Source of the DNA: Vibrio stylophorae
GTDB lineage: Bacteria > Pseudomonadota > Gammaproteobacteria > Enterobacterales > Vibrionaceae
DNA length: 64,000 bases
Assembly: GCF_921293875.1 (NCBI RefSeq)
Contig: NZ_CAKLDI010000001.1
Span: 1,861,915 to 1,925,914 of the forward strand
Direction: 5' to 3'
The translations under genes and the position numbers were made by a program. Positions 8,151-16,367 of this stretch are shown here, piece by piece. The first letter of the stretch is position 1; each line of letters starts with the position of its first letter. A model generated the notes under the pieces. That model saw only the letters and a list, made by a program, of their open reading frames with translations. It searched no databases and was not told the DNA's origin.

Positions 8151-9251
8151 ATGCTCAAAAAAATTACGCGCAGTATGCTCGCTTGCGTTCTGGGCTTCTA
8201 TGCCCTTACACCTGCCATTCAAGCGCAGGAGATGGACATTGCAGCAACCGACTATCGCATACAATATCAAGGCCGTATCAATACGGACTGGCAACATCAG
8301 CAAGTCACCATGAATTGGCCCGGTAGCCAAATCGCTTTTCAATTTGAAGGGCGCCAAGTCGCCATTTGGCTCAATGGCCAAGGCAGCCAGTTTGATCTGC
8401 TGATTAATGGTGAGCGAAAACAAACCATTAAAACCAGCTGGCTCATGCAGCGCTATGAATTACTCAATACACCCCATGCGAACAAAGTTGAGATCCGTTT
8501 AGTCAAACGGACTGAATCGCCAGGCTCATTGGTCACCATTCGCGGTTTAGAAACCCAAGGGCGAGTGGAGGGTATCTGGGGCTATCGCCCACATATTTTA
8601 TTTATCGGCGACTCCATCAGTGCTGGTTATGCGGCTGAATCCAATCAACGTGAATGTACTTGGCAAGAGATTGAAAACAGCTCTAACGCACGCATCGCCT
8701 ATCCCATGCTCACCGCACAGCAACTAGGCGCAACCCATTCACAGGTGTCTTATTCAGGGCTAGGTTTGCTTCGAAACTGGGAAGGCAATGCCAGTCACCA
8801 TAACCTCACCCACTACTTTGATAAAGCGGCCGCTATTTACCAAGGCAGCACAGAATATATCGATAAAATGCCGCAGCTCATTGTATTGCAGGCCGGAAAT
8901 AATGACTTTAGCTCTGATTTACAGCCTGGTGAACCATGGACGAATCCAGACCAACTGCAAAAAGATTGGCAAGCGCACTATATTGCACAAGTCAATCAGC
9001 TGCGTCAGCGCTATGGTCAACATACACCGATAATCGTGGTCTCCACCTATATCTGGCCCCACGATCGCCTCACCAAAGCAGTCGATGCTGTCGAAGCGCA
9101 TTTTGCATCCATCAACCAACCCGTACACCGATTTATACTCAGTGCTTCACTAGAAGGCTGTCAGTGGCATCCGACAGCCAGCGATCATCAGAGCATCGCT
9201 CAAGCGCTTGCGACGCTAATTGAAAGCAAACACTTGCTACCCGCCTATTAA
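8151..9251 (+). CDS. Secreted SGNH esterase, carbohydrate esterase family 2-like
   Basis: The product has 366 residues with a cleavable signal peptide ending near AIQAQ. An N-terminal jelly-roll-like domain (about 25-145) precedes an SGNH hydrolase domain, an order typical of CE2 acetyl-xylan/acetyl-sugar esterases. The block I motif FIGDSISAGY carries the nucleophilic Ser; GNNDF supplies the oxyanion Asn; GCQWHPTASDHQ holds the catalytic His. It probably deacetylates a polysaccharide outside the cytoplasm; the substrate is not known. In-frame ATGs exist at 8142, 8145 and 8151; AAGGA at 8138-8142 is properly spaced (8 bases) only for 8151. It stands alone between terminators, with no polysaccharide-utilisation genes nearby. 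Confidence 0.85.
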   Translation: MLKKITRSMLACVLGFYALTPAIQAQEMDIAATDYRIQYQGRINTDWQHQQVTMNWPGSQIAFQFEGRQVAIWLNGQGSQFDLLINGERKQTIKTSWLMQRYELLNTPHANKVEIRLVKRTESPGSLVTIRGLETQGRVEGIWGYRPHILFIGDSISAGYAAESNQRECTWQEIENSSNARIAYPMLTAQQLGATHSQVSYSGLGLLRNWEGNASHHNLTHYFDKAAAIYQGSTEYIDKMPQLIVLQAGNNDFSSDLQPGEPWTNPDQLQKDWQAHYIAQVNQLRQRYGQHTPIIVVSTYIWPHDRLTKAVDAVEAHFASINQPVHRFILSASLEGCQWHPTASDHQSIAQALATLIESKHLLPAY

Positions 9252-9268
9252 TGGCTAAAAGCGCATAC

Positions 9269-9295
9269 AAAAAAGCCGAGCATGGCTCGGCTTTT
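9269..9295. terminator. Bidirectional terminator between the esterase gene and grxD
   Basis: AAAAGCCGAGC (9271-9281) and GCTCGGCTTTT (9285-9295) form a perfect stem around ATG. A-run and T-run flank it, so it can stop the plus-strand esterase transcript and the minus-strand grxD transcript. Confidence 0.82.
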
Positions 9296-9316
9296 CATCA
9301 GCATTCGATGTCGATA

Positions 9317-9655
9317 CTAGGCTTGTTCGTCATCTTTATATTTGGCTGCCGTTTCTTTAATCAGGGCTTGAAGCTCGCCCTTTTGGAACATCTCGACCAT
9401 GATGTCACAACCGCCGATCAACTCACCATCAATCCAAAGCTGTGGGAATGTTGGCCATTGCGCGTAGTTTGGAAGCTCAGCGCGAATATCTGGGTTTTGC
9501 AAAATATCAACAAACGCGAATTTCTCGCCACAGCTCATGACAACTTGCGCAGCTTGTGAGGAAAAACCGCAACTTGGTAGTTTTGGCGAGCCTTTCATGT
9601 ACAACAAAATCGGGTTTTCGCCGATCTGCTTTTTGATTTTATCAATGGTTTCCAT
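9317..9655 (-). CDS. grxD: Monothiol glutaredoxin GrxD (Grx4)
   Basis: A 112-residue monothiol glutaredoxin with the signature CGFS (Cys29). Further family motifs are the KGSPKLPSCGFS active-site loop, WPTFPQLWIDGELIGGCDI with the cis-Pro and the glutathione-binding GGCD. Members bind a [2Fe-2S] cluster with glutathione, often together with BolA, and move clusters or signal iron status in the cytoplasm. The start at 9655 follows AGAGGT. It is divergent from sodB, an arrangement also familiar from enteric bacteria and vibrios, linking iron-sulfur homeostasis and superoxide defence. Confidence 0.95.
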   Translation of the reverse strand: METIDKIKKQIGENPILLYMKGSPKLPSCGFSSQAAQVVMSCGEKFAFVDILQNPDIRAELPNYAQWPTFPQLWIDGELIGGCDIMVEMFQKGELQALIKETAAKYKDDEQA

Positions 9656-9763
9656 ACGAACCTCTCAAATATGCTTGGCAGAAAGTGTACCTGCAAGGCA
9701 GGACAAAGCAAATGCTTAACACTGTTTTATCATAAAAAGGGTTTTAATAAAGTAAAAACTTGC

Positions 9764-9769
9764 TAAAAT
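9764..9769 (+). promoter_or_regulatory. Possible extended -10 of the sodB promoter
   Basis: TGCTAAAAT places an extended -10 (TG-N-TAAAAT) with the hexamer at 9764-9769, about 95 bases before the sodB start. The sequence 17 bp upstream (GTTTTA, 9741-9746) is a poor -35, as tolerated by extended -10 promoters. Confidence 0.4.
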
Positions 9770-9857
9770 AATTTGCAGCCCAAAAGACAGTTTTGAATCC
9801 AGTTCATCACTATACTGGGAAGAACAAAAAAACAGGCACGTTTGTGACCAAGGAGAA

Positions 9858-9866
9858 TGAGCAATG
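9858..9866 (+). promoter_or_regulatory. Likely RyhB pairing site over the sodB start codon
   Basis: TGAGCAATG covers the sodB start (ATG at 9864-9866) and is the exact complement of CAUUGCUCA in the conserved core of E. coli RyhB. sodB is a classic RyhB target in E. coli, where pairing also covers the start region. The ribosome-binding site AGGAG lies at 9851-9855. Confidence 0.55.
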
Positions 9867-10448
9867 GCATTTGAACTACCAGCACTACCTTTTGCAAAAG
9901 ATGCACTAGAACCACATATCAGCGCTGAAACTTTGGATTACCACCACGGTAAGCACCACAACACCTATGTTGTAAAACTAAATGGCCTGATTGAAGGCAC
10001 CGAATTTGAAGGCAAATCTCTTGAAGAGATCATCAAAACTTCAACAGGTGGCGTATTTAACAACGCTGCACAAATTTGGAACCACACCTTCTACTGGCAC
10101 TGCCTCAGCCCAAATGGCGGCGGTGAACCAACAGGTGAACTTGCAGATAAAATCAATGCAGCATTTGGCTCATTTGCAGCATTCAAAGAAAAATTCAGCG
10201 ATGCCGCAGTCAACAACTTTGGTTCATCTTGGACTTGGCTTGTTGAAAATAGCGCAGGCGAGCTTGAGATTGTAAACACCTCAAACGCGGCAACCCCGCT
10301 AACTGAAGCGGGAGTAAAACCACTGCTAACCCTTGATTTGTGGGAACACGCTTATTACATCGATTACCGTAACGTACGTCCTGACTACATCGCTGCGTTC
10401 TGGAAATTGGTGAACTGGGAATTTGCTGCGCAAAACCTTGCTGCATAA
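9864..10448 (+). CDS. sodB: Iron superoxide dismutase SodB
   Basis: SodB converts superoxide to oxygen and hydrogen peroxide in the cytoplasm. The 194 residues include the four metal ligands His27, His74, Asp158 and His162 (LDLWEHAYYIDY). Gln70 in NNAAQIWNHTFYW is the second-shell glutamine typical of Fe rather than Mn enzymes. RBS AGGAG is 8 bases before the ATG. It is divergent from grxD and converges on asd across a shared terminator. Iron control through RyhB is suggested by the start-codon sequence. Confidence 0.97.
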   Translation: MAFELPALPFAKDALEPHISAETLDYHHGKHHNTYVVKLNGLIEGTEFEGKSLEEIIKTSTGGVFNNAAQIWNHTFYWHCLSPNGGGEPTGELADKINAAFGSFAAFKEKFSDAAVNNFGSSWTWLVENSAGELEIVNTSNAATPLTEAGVKPLLTLDLWEHAYYIDYRNVRPDYIAAFWKLVNWEFAAQNLAA

Positions 10449-10470
10449 TATTCCAGCGAATTAACCCAAT

Positions 10471-10501
10471 AAAAAAACGAGGCGATTGCCTCGTTTTTTT
10501 A
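10471..10501. terminator. Bidirectional terminator between sodB and asd
   Basis: AAAAAAACGAGGC, a GATT loop, then GCCTCGTTTTTTT form a perfect palindromic stem (about 10472-10500) with A and T runs on either side, serving the convergent sodB and asd. Confidence 0.9.
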
Positions 10502-10517
10502 TGCGTGAAATTTGTCA

Positions 10518-11642
10518 TTACGCGCCAAATTTCTCTTGCAGAATAATGCGAAGCGTACGGCGCAGTGGTTCTGCCGCTCCCCACAATAGCTGATCGCCAA
10601 CGGTAAAGGCATTGAGGAAATCATTGCCCATGACCATCTTACGCAAACGACCAACAGGCACAGATAGCGTGCCAGTCACTTTCGCTGGTGACAGCTCTTT
10701 GACTGTAATATCGCGCTCATTTGGAATCACTTTCACCCACTGATTGTGCTCTGCAATCATGGCTTCGATTTCATCCAGAGGAACATCTTTGGTCAGCTTA
10801 ATAGTCAAAGCCTGTGAGTGACAACGCATCGCACCGATACGTACACAGGTACCATCAATCGCAATTGGGTTATCTTGACGGCCAAGAATCTTGTTGGTTT
10901 CAACACTACCCTTCCACTCTTCTTTGCTTTGACCATTGTCTCGTTTCACATCGATCCATGGAATCAAAGAGCCAGCCAGCGGCGCACCAAACTCTTGCGT
11001 TGGGAACCCTTCATTGCGCAGCGTCGCAGCGACTTTACGGTCGATATCAAGGATCGAGGTTGCTGGATTTGCGAGCTCATGGCTCACGCTATCGTTAACC
11101 ACACCCATTTGTGAAATCAGCTCGCGCATGTTCTTCGCACCAGCGCCAGAAGCCGCTTGGTAAGTCATCGCGCTCATCCATTGCACCAAACCTTGTTCAT
11201 AAAGGCCGCCCAATGCCATCAACATCAGACTCACTGTACAGTTACCACCCACAAAGGTATTGGTGCCATGATTTAGGCCGTGCTGAATCTGCTTAAGGTT
11301 CACAGGGTCAAGGGTAATGATCGCGTTACTGTCCATACGCAACGTGGATGCAGCATCAATCCAATAGCCTTTCCAGCCTTGCTGGCGCAATTTTGGATAT
11401 ACAGATTCGGTGTAGCTGCCACCCTGACAGGTGATGATCGCATCGAGTTTTTTCAAACTTTCGATATCAAATGCATCTTGAAGAAGGCCTGCGTCTTTAC
11501 CAAAATTTGGCGCCGCAATGCCGATTTGAGAGGTACTAAAAAATACAGGCTCAATATGGTTAAAGTCTCCTTCTTCGACCATACGCTGCATCAAAACTGA
11601 GCCGACCATACCACGCCAGCCAACTAAACCCACTTTTAACAT
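10518..11642 (-). CDS. asd: Aspartate-semialdehyde dehydrogenase
   Basis: Asd makes aspartate semialdehyde from aspartyl phosphate with NADPH, the branch point to lysine, diaminopimelate, threonine and methionine. The 374-residue protein is of the E. coli type: [17 protein letters not shown] is the NADP-binding loop and Cys135 in [10 protein letters not shown] is the catalytic cysteine. The frame is open to 11684, but the conserved N-terminus [11 protein letters not shown] places the start at 11642, preceded by GGAG at a slightly long spacing. It stands alone; the roughly 200 bp upstream show no lysine riboswitch that I can see. Confidence 0.95.
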   Translation of the reverse strand: MLKVGLVGWRGMVGSVLMQRMVEEGDFNHIEPVFFSTSQIGIAAPNFGKDAGLLQDAFDIESLKKLDAIITCQGGSYTESVYPKLRQQGWKGYWIDAASTLRMDSNAIITLDPVNLKQIQHGLNHGTNTFVGGNCTVSLMLMALGGLYEQGLVQWMSAMTYQAASGAGAKNMRELISQMGVVNDSVSHELANPATSILDIDRKVAATLRNEGFPTQEFGAPLAGSLIPWIDVKRDNGQSKEEWKGSVETNKILGRQDNPIAIDGTCVRIGAMRCHSQALTIKLTKDVPLDEIEAMIAEHNQWVKVIPNERDITVKELSPAKVTGTLSVPVGRLRKMVMGNDFLNAFTVGDQLLWGAAEPLRRTLRIILQEKFGA

Positions 11643-11811
11643 CTGCCCAAACACTCCGTGTTGAAATGAAAGAAAATCTAGCATCTATTTGTAATGGGTT
11701 CCGACCGCATTCGCAACCCTTTCCAGCGGGATATTTTATATTTTTTTCAAATCCATCCTTAAATTAGCAACAAATTATGGGTAAAATTCAAAAACATGGC
11801 AATTTCACAAG

Positions 11812-11840
11812 AAAAAAGCCACCTTTTGGTGGCTTTTTTT
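11812..11840. terminator. Terminator downstream of feoC (bidirectional)
   Basis: AAAAAAGCCACC (11812-11823), TTTT, GGTGGCTTTTTTT (11828-11840). On the minus strand it immediately follows feoC and ends the feoABC transcript. On the plus strand no gene feeds into it. Confidence 0.88.
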
Positions 11841-11841
11841 G

Positions 11842-12072
11842 TTAGTGCATACACACTATCGACAATTCATTTTCTGCAACTGGTTTGTAATAAACCAAGG
11901 GCACTTTGTCACAACGTCGCTGATAAAGCTCTTTACTGACCTTACCACGTGCCATATAGCGCTCCAGCATCACATCCACACCATCCTCACTGAGCGCAAA
12001 ATGTTGTGCTAGCTTGGCGCGAGATGTACGCCCATTGGCATTTAAATAGCCAAAGAGTGATTGCATGATCAT
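11842..12072 (-). CDS. feoC: FeoC-like small winged-helix protein
   Basis: A 76-residue protein encoded last in feoABC and overlapping the end of feoB by 4 bp (ATGA, 12069-12072). The N-terminal half (LFGYLNANGRTSRAKLAQHFALSEDGVDVMLERYMARG) fits a winged helix. FeoC is thought to regulate or stabilise the FeoB transporter. Only two cysteines remain (RRCDKV and VCMH), so the four-cysteine iron-sulfur site of the E. coli protein is absent. A second in-frame ATG lies two codons in, and either could be the start. Confidence 0.85.
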   Translation of the reverse strand: MIMQSLFGYLNANGRTSRAKLAQHFALSEDGVDVMLERYMARGKVSKELYQRRCDKVPLVYYKPVAENELSIVCMH

Positions 12073-14351
12073 GATAAGGACAGCTCACCTAATCGATTCT
12101 TCTGACCACTGCGCTTCATCAGCAAGCAGCACAGCACGAGGACGGCAATAAAGAATCCAGACCATAACAAGCTCACCATAGGGTGCGCGCCAAAGAGTGC
12201 AATTTGGTAAATCAAAGTCGCAACCACATAGGCCAATAGCATGGTCCAGCCAGCGATAAAGGCAGCATAACTACGGCCAAATTCACGCACATAGGTACCC
12301 ATAGCAGCGACACATGGGGTGTAGAGTAAAATAAATGCAAGATAAGCAAGGGCCGCTGCTGGCGTAATAAATTTCGCCTGCAGGTTGCCAAAGATACTGC
12401 CATCCACTTCTTGCTCTTCAGCAGCTACATCTAAATTTTTCAACTCGCCCACTTCAATACCCAGCGGATCGCTATAGTTAATATCAAACAATGCAGCTGG
12501 AATTGACATCACCGCTTCGTGAAGACTTGCACCTAAATCATATTCAGCTGCTTCACCGCCCTCTTCAGTACTTGCATAAAGACTATTGAGTGTACCAACC
12601 ACTGCTTCTTTAGCGAAAATACCCGTGATGATGCCTACAGTTGCTGGCCAGTTTTCCTCTTTCACGCCAATTGGCGCCAGTAGTGGCGTTGCCATTTGCG
12701 CAGCATGCGAAAGCACTGAACTCTTACTATCTTCATGACCAAAACTGCCGTCGGTGCCCATGGAGTTAAAGAAACTCAGAATGGTGACCACCACCACAAT
12801 GGTTTTACCTGCACCCAGCACAAACTTGCTCAACTTTTGCCAAGTTTTAATGAATACGTTGCGAATGCTTGGCAATTCATAATCTGGCATCTCCATGATA
12901 AAGCTTTCGCTCTTACCTGGATAAAGGGTTGCGCGCAGTACAAGCCCTGTAAATACAGCAACCAAAATGCCTAAAAGGTACAAACCAAAGACCACATTCT
13001 GGCCATCTTCAGGGAAAAATGCAGCAGCGAACAGGGCATAAACGGGTAGGCGCGCACCACAAGACATAAAGGGAGCCATTGCAGCAGACAAGCGGCGCTC
13101 ACGCTCTTGCTCTAAGGTACGGGTTGCCATAATGGCAGGTACGTTACAGCCAAAACCCAACACCAAAGGTACAAAGGCTTTACCTGGCAAACCAATCTTT
13201 TGCATTAGTTTATCCAATACAAAAGCAGCGCGAGCCATATAACCGGTACTTTCGATCAGTGCCAAGAACAAATAGAGGCAAGCGATCACAGGAATAAAGG
13301 TTGCAACCGTTTGAATACCACCGCCAATACCATCAGCAATCAAGGTCACCAACCACACGGGTAGATGCCCATCCAATAGATGATGGCCACCGTCCACCAA
13401 TAGCGCGCCCACACTGATATCGAAGAAATCAATGAATGCACCACCAATGTTGATGGAGAATAGGAACATCAAATACATCACAACAAAGAAGAAGGGGATA
13501 CCAAACCAACGGTTAAGCAGCACCGCATCAATTTTTTCTGATGTGGAGCGCGTCAAATGCCCCTCTTGTCGGCGGACTTGCTTACAAAGATTGTGTAAAA
13601 AGGTGTAGCGCACATCCGCAATCGCCATATCCGCATCAAGCTCAACCGCCAATCGGTTATTGATGTTAATACACGCGTCACGCGCTTCCGGTGTTAAGCC
13701 ATTCAACACCAAAGGATCTTTTTCAAGGACACGAATCGCAGCGGCGCGCTCGTTCAATGCCAAATCCTGCACATGTGCCATTGCCTCAGTGATAGCGCCT
13801 TCAAGCGTCGACTGATAATCCAATTCAATGGGTTGGCTTTGAATACCTTGCGCTAGCAATTTGTGCAGCTGCTTCTTAAAGTGATCGATCTGCTGGCTAT
13901 TATGCGCACTTAACGCAAACACAGGGCAACCAAGTGCACTTTCCAACTTATGGATATCAATCTGTTGCTTTGCTTTTTCAACAGCATCCATCTTGTTAAG
14001 CACAACTACCATTGGGCGGCCAAGCTCGCGCAATTGTAGCGTCATATATAAGCTGCGCTCTAAACAAGAGGCATCAACCACATTAATGATGACATCCGCT
14101 TCACTGGACAAAATTGCACGTGATGCGATGGTTTCATCCAAACTATTGAGGTCATCACCACTATCAAGCGCATAAATCCCAGGCAAGTCAGTGAGCTCAA
14201 ATGTATCACCACTACAGTGATACTGACCGGTTTTCTTTTCTACCGTCACCCCAGCCCAGTTGCCCACATGCTGACGTGCACCCGTTAACTGGTTAAACAA
14301 TGTGGTTTTACCCGTATTTGGATTCCCAACGGTCAGAATTTTGTAACTCAT
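12069..14351 (-). CDS. feoB: Ferrous iron transporter FeoB
   Basis: FeoB imports Fe2+ across the inner membrane. The 760 residues begin with a GTPase domain: P-loop GNPNTGKTT (9-17), the G3 motif DLPG and the G4 motif NKMD. A helical linker follows, then the membrane domain with two Gate-like repeats (RAAFVLDKLMQKIGLPGKAFVPLVLGFGCNVPAIMATRTL and the KFVLGAGKTIVVVVTILSFF region). GCNVP carries the conserved cysteine of the core. It lies between feoA and feoC with 4-bp overlaps at both ends, indicating tight coupling. Anaerobic and iron control (FNR, Fur) is known for the family; only weak candidate sites are visible upstream. Confidence 0.97.
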   Translation of the reverse strand: MSYKILTVGNPNTGKTTLFNQLTGARQHVGNWAGVTVEKKTGQYHCSGDTFELTDLPGIYALDSGDDLNSLDETIASRAILSSEADVIINVVDASCLERSLYMTLQLRELGRPMVVVLNKMDAVEKAKQQIDIHKLESALGCPVFALSAHNSQQIDHFKKQLHKLLAQGIQSQPIELDYQSTLEGAITEAMAHVQDLALNERAAAIRVLEKDPLVLNGLTPEARDACININNRLAVELDADMAIADVRYTFLHNLCKQVRRQEGHLTRSTSEKIDAVLLNRWFGIPFFFVVMYLMFLFSINIGGAFIDFFDISVGALLVDGGHHLLDGHLPVWLVTLIADGIGGGIQTVATFIPVIACLYLFLALIESTGYMARAAFVLDKLMQKIGLPGKAFVPLVLGFGCNVPAIMATRTLEQERERRLSAAMAPFMSCGARLPVYALFAAAFFPEDGQNVVFGLYLLGILVAVFTGLVLRATLYPGKSESFIMEMPDYELPSIRNVFIKTWQKLSKFVLGAGKTIVVVVTILSFFNSMGTDGSFGHEDSKSSVLSHAAQMATPLLAPIGVKEENWPATVGIITGIFAKEAVVGTLNSLYASTEEGGEAAEYDLGASLHEAVMSIPAALFDINYSDPLGIEVGELKNLDVAAEEQEVDGSIFGNLQAKFITPAAALAYLAFILLYTPCVAAMGTYVREFGRSYAAFIAGWTMLLAYVVATLIYQIALFGAHPMVSLLWSGFFIAVLVLCCLLMKRSGQKNRLGELSLS

Positions 14352-14581
14352 GCTTTGACAACCTCAACTTCAATTTCTGCGGCAATGCTTTTACGCAGTG
14401 CGATATTCACATCTCGCACTTGGACTTGAAGTGGATCGCCTAAAGGTGCGCAACGCACCACCATAATTTCTGTGTGCGGTAATAACCCCATCACCATCAA
14501 TTTTTTACGTGTTTCTGGTGCAAGTGCGGAGACACTAGACACGACAGCCACTTGTCCATGTTGGAGCTGTGATAATTTCAT
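14348..14581 (-). CDS. feoA: Ferrous iron transport protein FeoA
   Basis: A 77-residue SH3-like protein (MKLSQLQHGQVAVV...LRKSIAAEIEVEVV) that helps FeoB. The conserved MGLLPHTEIMVVRCAPLGDPLQVQV is typical of FeoA. I start at 14581 because MKLSQL is the family N-terminus; an ATG at 14620 and longer extensions lack a ribosome-binding site or similarity. It overlaps feoB by 4 bp. Upstream, AGTAATATTATC near 14621-14637 (minus strand) is AT-rich and weakly Fur-like. Confidence 0.92.
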   Translation of the reverse strand: MKLSQLQHGQVAVVSSVSALAPETRKKLMVMGLLPHTEIMVVRCAPLGDPLQVQVRDVNIALRKSIAAEIEVEVVKA

Positions 14582-15059
14582 CTGACGTCCACTTAAATAT
14601 TGAATAGGAATAGTTTTCATTTTCGATAATATTACTACCTTGATTCCCCAAAAGTCTTGCGGAAAATCAAAAAATGGTCGTTTGTTGCTGTAAAGCCTTA
14701 TGACCGATTGGATGAACGGTAAATTCAATACATGAAACAGTGCGTTAAATTCGTTAACGCGCTGAAAAATGAATATCAACAAATTATTGAAAACGGCTGT
14801 TGAGTTAATTTGCGACAAGAATTTATTGCGACTGAAATCACAAGCTATTGATGTAGAGGGAAGAAACGACCTTTTCAACTTCCTTTCTAAAACACTCTCT
14901 TATATTCTTTCGTCCTGTAAGTGTTGTGAAAGGAAGAACAACACAGTGCTCGGAAAAAGCAATTTTGCGATAAACGGTAATTTTGCCCTTCCTTCCACGC
15001 GATCCAGTTCTTCAATTTGTCTCTTTTGAGTCTTCTCTCTTTCAACACTCACCAGTGCA

Positions 15060-15180
15060 TGTGCTTCTAGCACACAAATTCCAGAGACAGCGTTATCTTT
15101 TGGTAATGCTGTCCCGGCAGCAAGCGAAGGTGTCGTTGGCACCCGCGGTATGGTCCCCCGGCTATGCCGCGTTTTTTTTT
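15060..15180 (+). ncRNA. Candidate structured small RNA with its own terminator
   Basis: On the plus strand four hairpins follow one another: TGTGC/GCACA (15060-15074); a 12-bp stem GACAGCGTTATC/GGTAATGCTGTC with TTTT loop (15086-15113); GGTGTC/GGCACC with a GTT loop (15129-15143); and CGCGGTATGG/CTATGCCGCG (15144-15171) followed by nine T's (15172-15180). The last is an excellent intrinsic terminator, yet no protein gene lies upstream on this strand. A small RNA ending here is the simplest reading. I found no clear promoter, and the fold matches no RNA family I can name; the 5' end is a guess. Confidence 0.4.
15144..15180 (+). terminator. Strong orphan terminator
   Basis: Ten-base-pair stem 15144-15153 with 15162-15171 (two G-U pairs), loop of eight bases, then nine T's. 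It points in the plus direction, with no coding gene within about 15 kb upstream on that strand apart from sodB, which has its own terminator. Confidence 0.75.
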
Positions 15181-15354
15181 ACCTGTCACTTTATAATTTC
15201 ATTTCGACTCTAACTGAAAGTCAAAAATCCAGCGCTCATATTTCAAACAGATTGATTCTTTGCACAAGCTCCCAATTTTTCCTGAGATTTGCTCATATTG
15301 GTTATCAACCCATTTTCATGATGAAAAAATTCGCCTTTATTTCAATCGTAAATT

Positions 15355-15374
15355 AAGGGGGCAAATGCCCCCTT
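15355..15374 (-). terminator. GC-rich hairpin after znuA
   Basis: AAGGGGGC (15355-15362) and GCCCCCTT (15367-15374) make a perfect 8-bp stem just past the znuA stop. On the minus strand it is followed by AATTTA rather than a strict T run, so it is a weak or Rho-assisted terminator or a 3'-end stabiliser. Confidence 0.6.
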
Positions 15375-15385
15375 ATCACCAGTGA

Positions 15386-16291
15386 CTACTGTAGGCAGGC
15401 CACATAAGACTGACCCAATGCCTTAATAAAGGCTTGATAACTACCATCCCCGACTTCAACTTGCGATGCCAGCGGGTCTAAAATTCCCACATTTACTTTC
15501 GTTTTTGCTGCAATACGCTTCACTACATTGGGTGAAAACTGCGGTTCAACAAAAACGCATACCGCTTGGTGCTGACGAATTTGCTGCTCAATATGACTCA
15601 AGGTTTTAGCGCCAGGTGAACGACTTGGATCGACCGTAAAATACCCTTGTTTATTGAGACCAAAATGGCGCTCAAAGTAACCATAGGCATCATGGAAGAC
15701 AAAATAACCATTGCCTTTAACCGAAGCCAATTGCTGTGCTAATTGCTGCTCAGTAATATCAATGCTATTCACAAAAGCTTGATAATTTGCCTTGTATTGC
15801 TCAGCGTGTGCAGAATCTAGCTGCGCTAAACGCGTTGACAGAATCAGTGCAATCTCTTTGGCCTGCGTTGGGCCAAGCCAAACATGCGCATCCATACTAC
15901 TGTCACCATGATGATGGCCATGCTCGTCATCATGGTGATGATGACCTTCCCCATCAGCGAAATAAAAGCGGCTCAAACCACTCACATGGGCTAATTCAAT
16001 ATTGGGTTTATGGTATTTTTCAATCATTCGCTCAAGATAGGGCGAGATGCTTGGACCGACCCATAGCACCAAGGTGGCTTCTTTGATTTTTTGCATATCC
16101 GCAGGGCGCATCGCATAGTCATGAGGGGACGCTCCAACCGGAACAAGGAAATCACTTTGCCCCACACCTTTGGTTATTTCATGGGCAATAAGAGCTAAGG
16201 GTTTGACACTGGTCAATACCTTGGTTTGCGCCATAACGGCGGTGGGTATCAACAGAGCCAGCGCTGCGAAGAGCGAGAAAAGACGCTTCAT
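15386..16291 (-). CDS. znuA: Zinc ABC transporter substrate-binding protein ZnuA
   Basis: ZnuA captures Zn2+ in the periplasm for ZnuBC. The 301-residue protein has a signal peptide (cut near AVMAQ), zinc ligands His57 (GASPHDYA), His136 (MDAHVWLG) and the FHDAYGYF histidine, and the histidine/acid-rich loop at about 115-131 (GHHHHDDEHGHHHG) typical of zinc-specific members. I start at 16291 (MKRLFSLFAA) because GAGGT lies 9 bases upstream; the frame extends ten codons further without support. It is divergent from znuCB across a Zur-type operator. Confidence 0.95.
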   Translation of the reverse strand: MKRLFSLFAALALLIPTAVMAQTKVLTSVKPLALIAHEITKGVGQSDFLVPVGASPHDYAMRPADMQKIKEATLVLWVGPSISPYLERMIEKYHKPNIELAHVSGLSRFYFADGEGHHHHDDEHGHHHGDSSMDAHVWLGPTQAKEIALILSTRLAQLDSAHAEQYKANYQAFVNSIDITEQQLAQQLASVKGNGYFVFHDAYGYFERHFGLNKQGYFTVDPSRSPGAKTLSHIEQQIRQHQAVCVFVEPQFSPNVVKRIAAKTKVNVGILDPLASQVEVGDGSYQAFIKALGQSYVACLQ

Positions 16292-16325
16292 TTTTGTAAA
16301 CCTCATGACAATCACAAGCACTAAA

Positions 16326-16340
16326 TGTTACATTATAACA
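16326..16340. promoter_or_regulatory. Zur-type operator between znuA and znuCB
   Basis: TGTTA-CATTA-TAACA is a 15-bp inverted repeat resembling the gammaproteobacterial Zur box (core GTTATAATATAAC). It overlaps a perfect TATAAT -10 for znuA on the minus strand (complement of 16332-16337) and a TATAAC at 16335-16340 that could be the znuC -10. One bound repressor could therefore shut both transcripts when zinc is sufficient. Confidence 0.72.
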
Positions 16341-16367
16341 ATCCAATGATGCAAACCATTCCCATTT

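Larger units (their letters stand above)
14582..15385. other. 804-bp gene-free stretch between feoA and znuA
   Basis: No credible protein gene is seen: short frames exist on both strands but use rare codons, lack ribosome-binding sites and resemble nothing I know. The left part is the feoA leader. A partial FNR-like TTGAT-ATTC-ATTTT on the minus strand lies near 14766-14780. The right part contains a chain of strong hairpins ending in a plus-strand terminator (15060-15180), described separately. From 15181 to 15354 I see nothing definite. Confidence 0.6.

Noticed and set aside
14900-15142. Minus-strand open frame of 80 codons with a hydrophobic C-terminal part
   Set aside because: GTG start inside a hairpin, no ribosome-binding site, several rare AGA/AGG/GGA codons, and it runs opposite to the structured element. 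No similarity I recognise.
14983-15213. Plus-strand open frame of 76 codons across the hairpins
   Set aside because: It reads through the terminator hairpin and the T9 run (coding FFF), has no start signal and looks like a by-product of the structured region.
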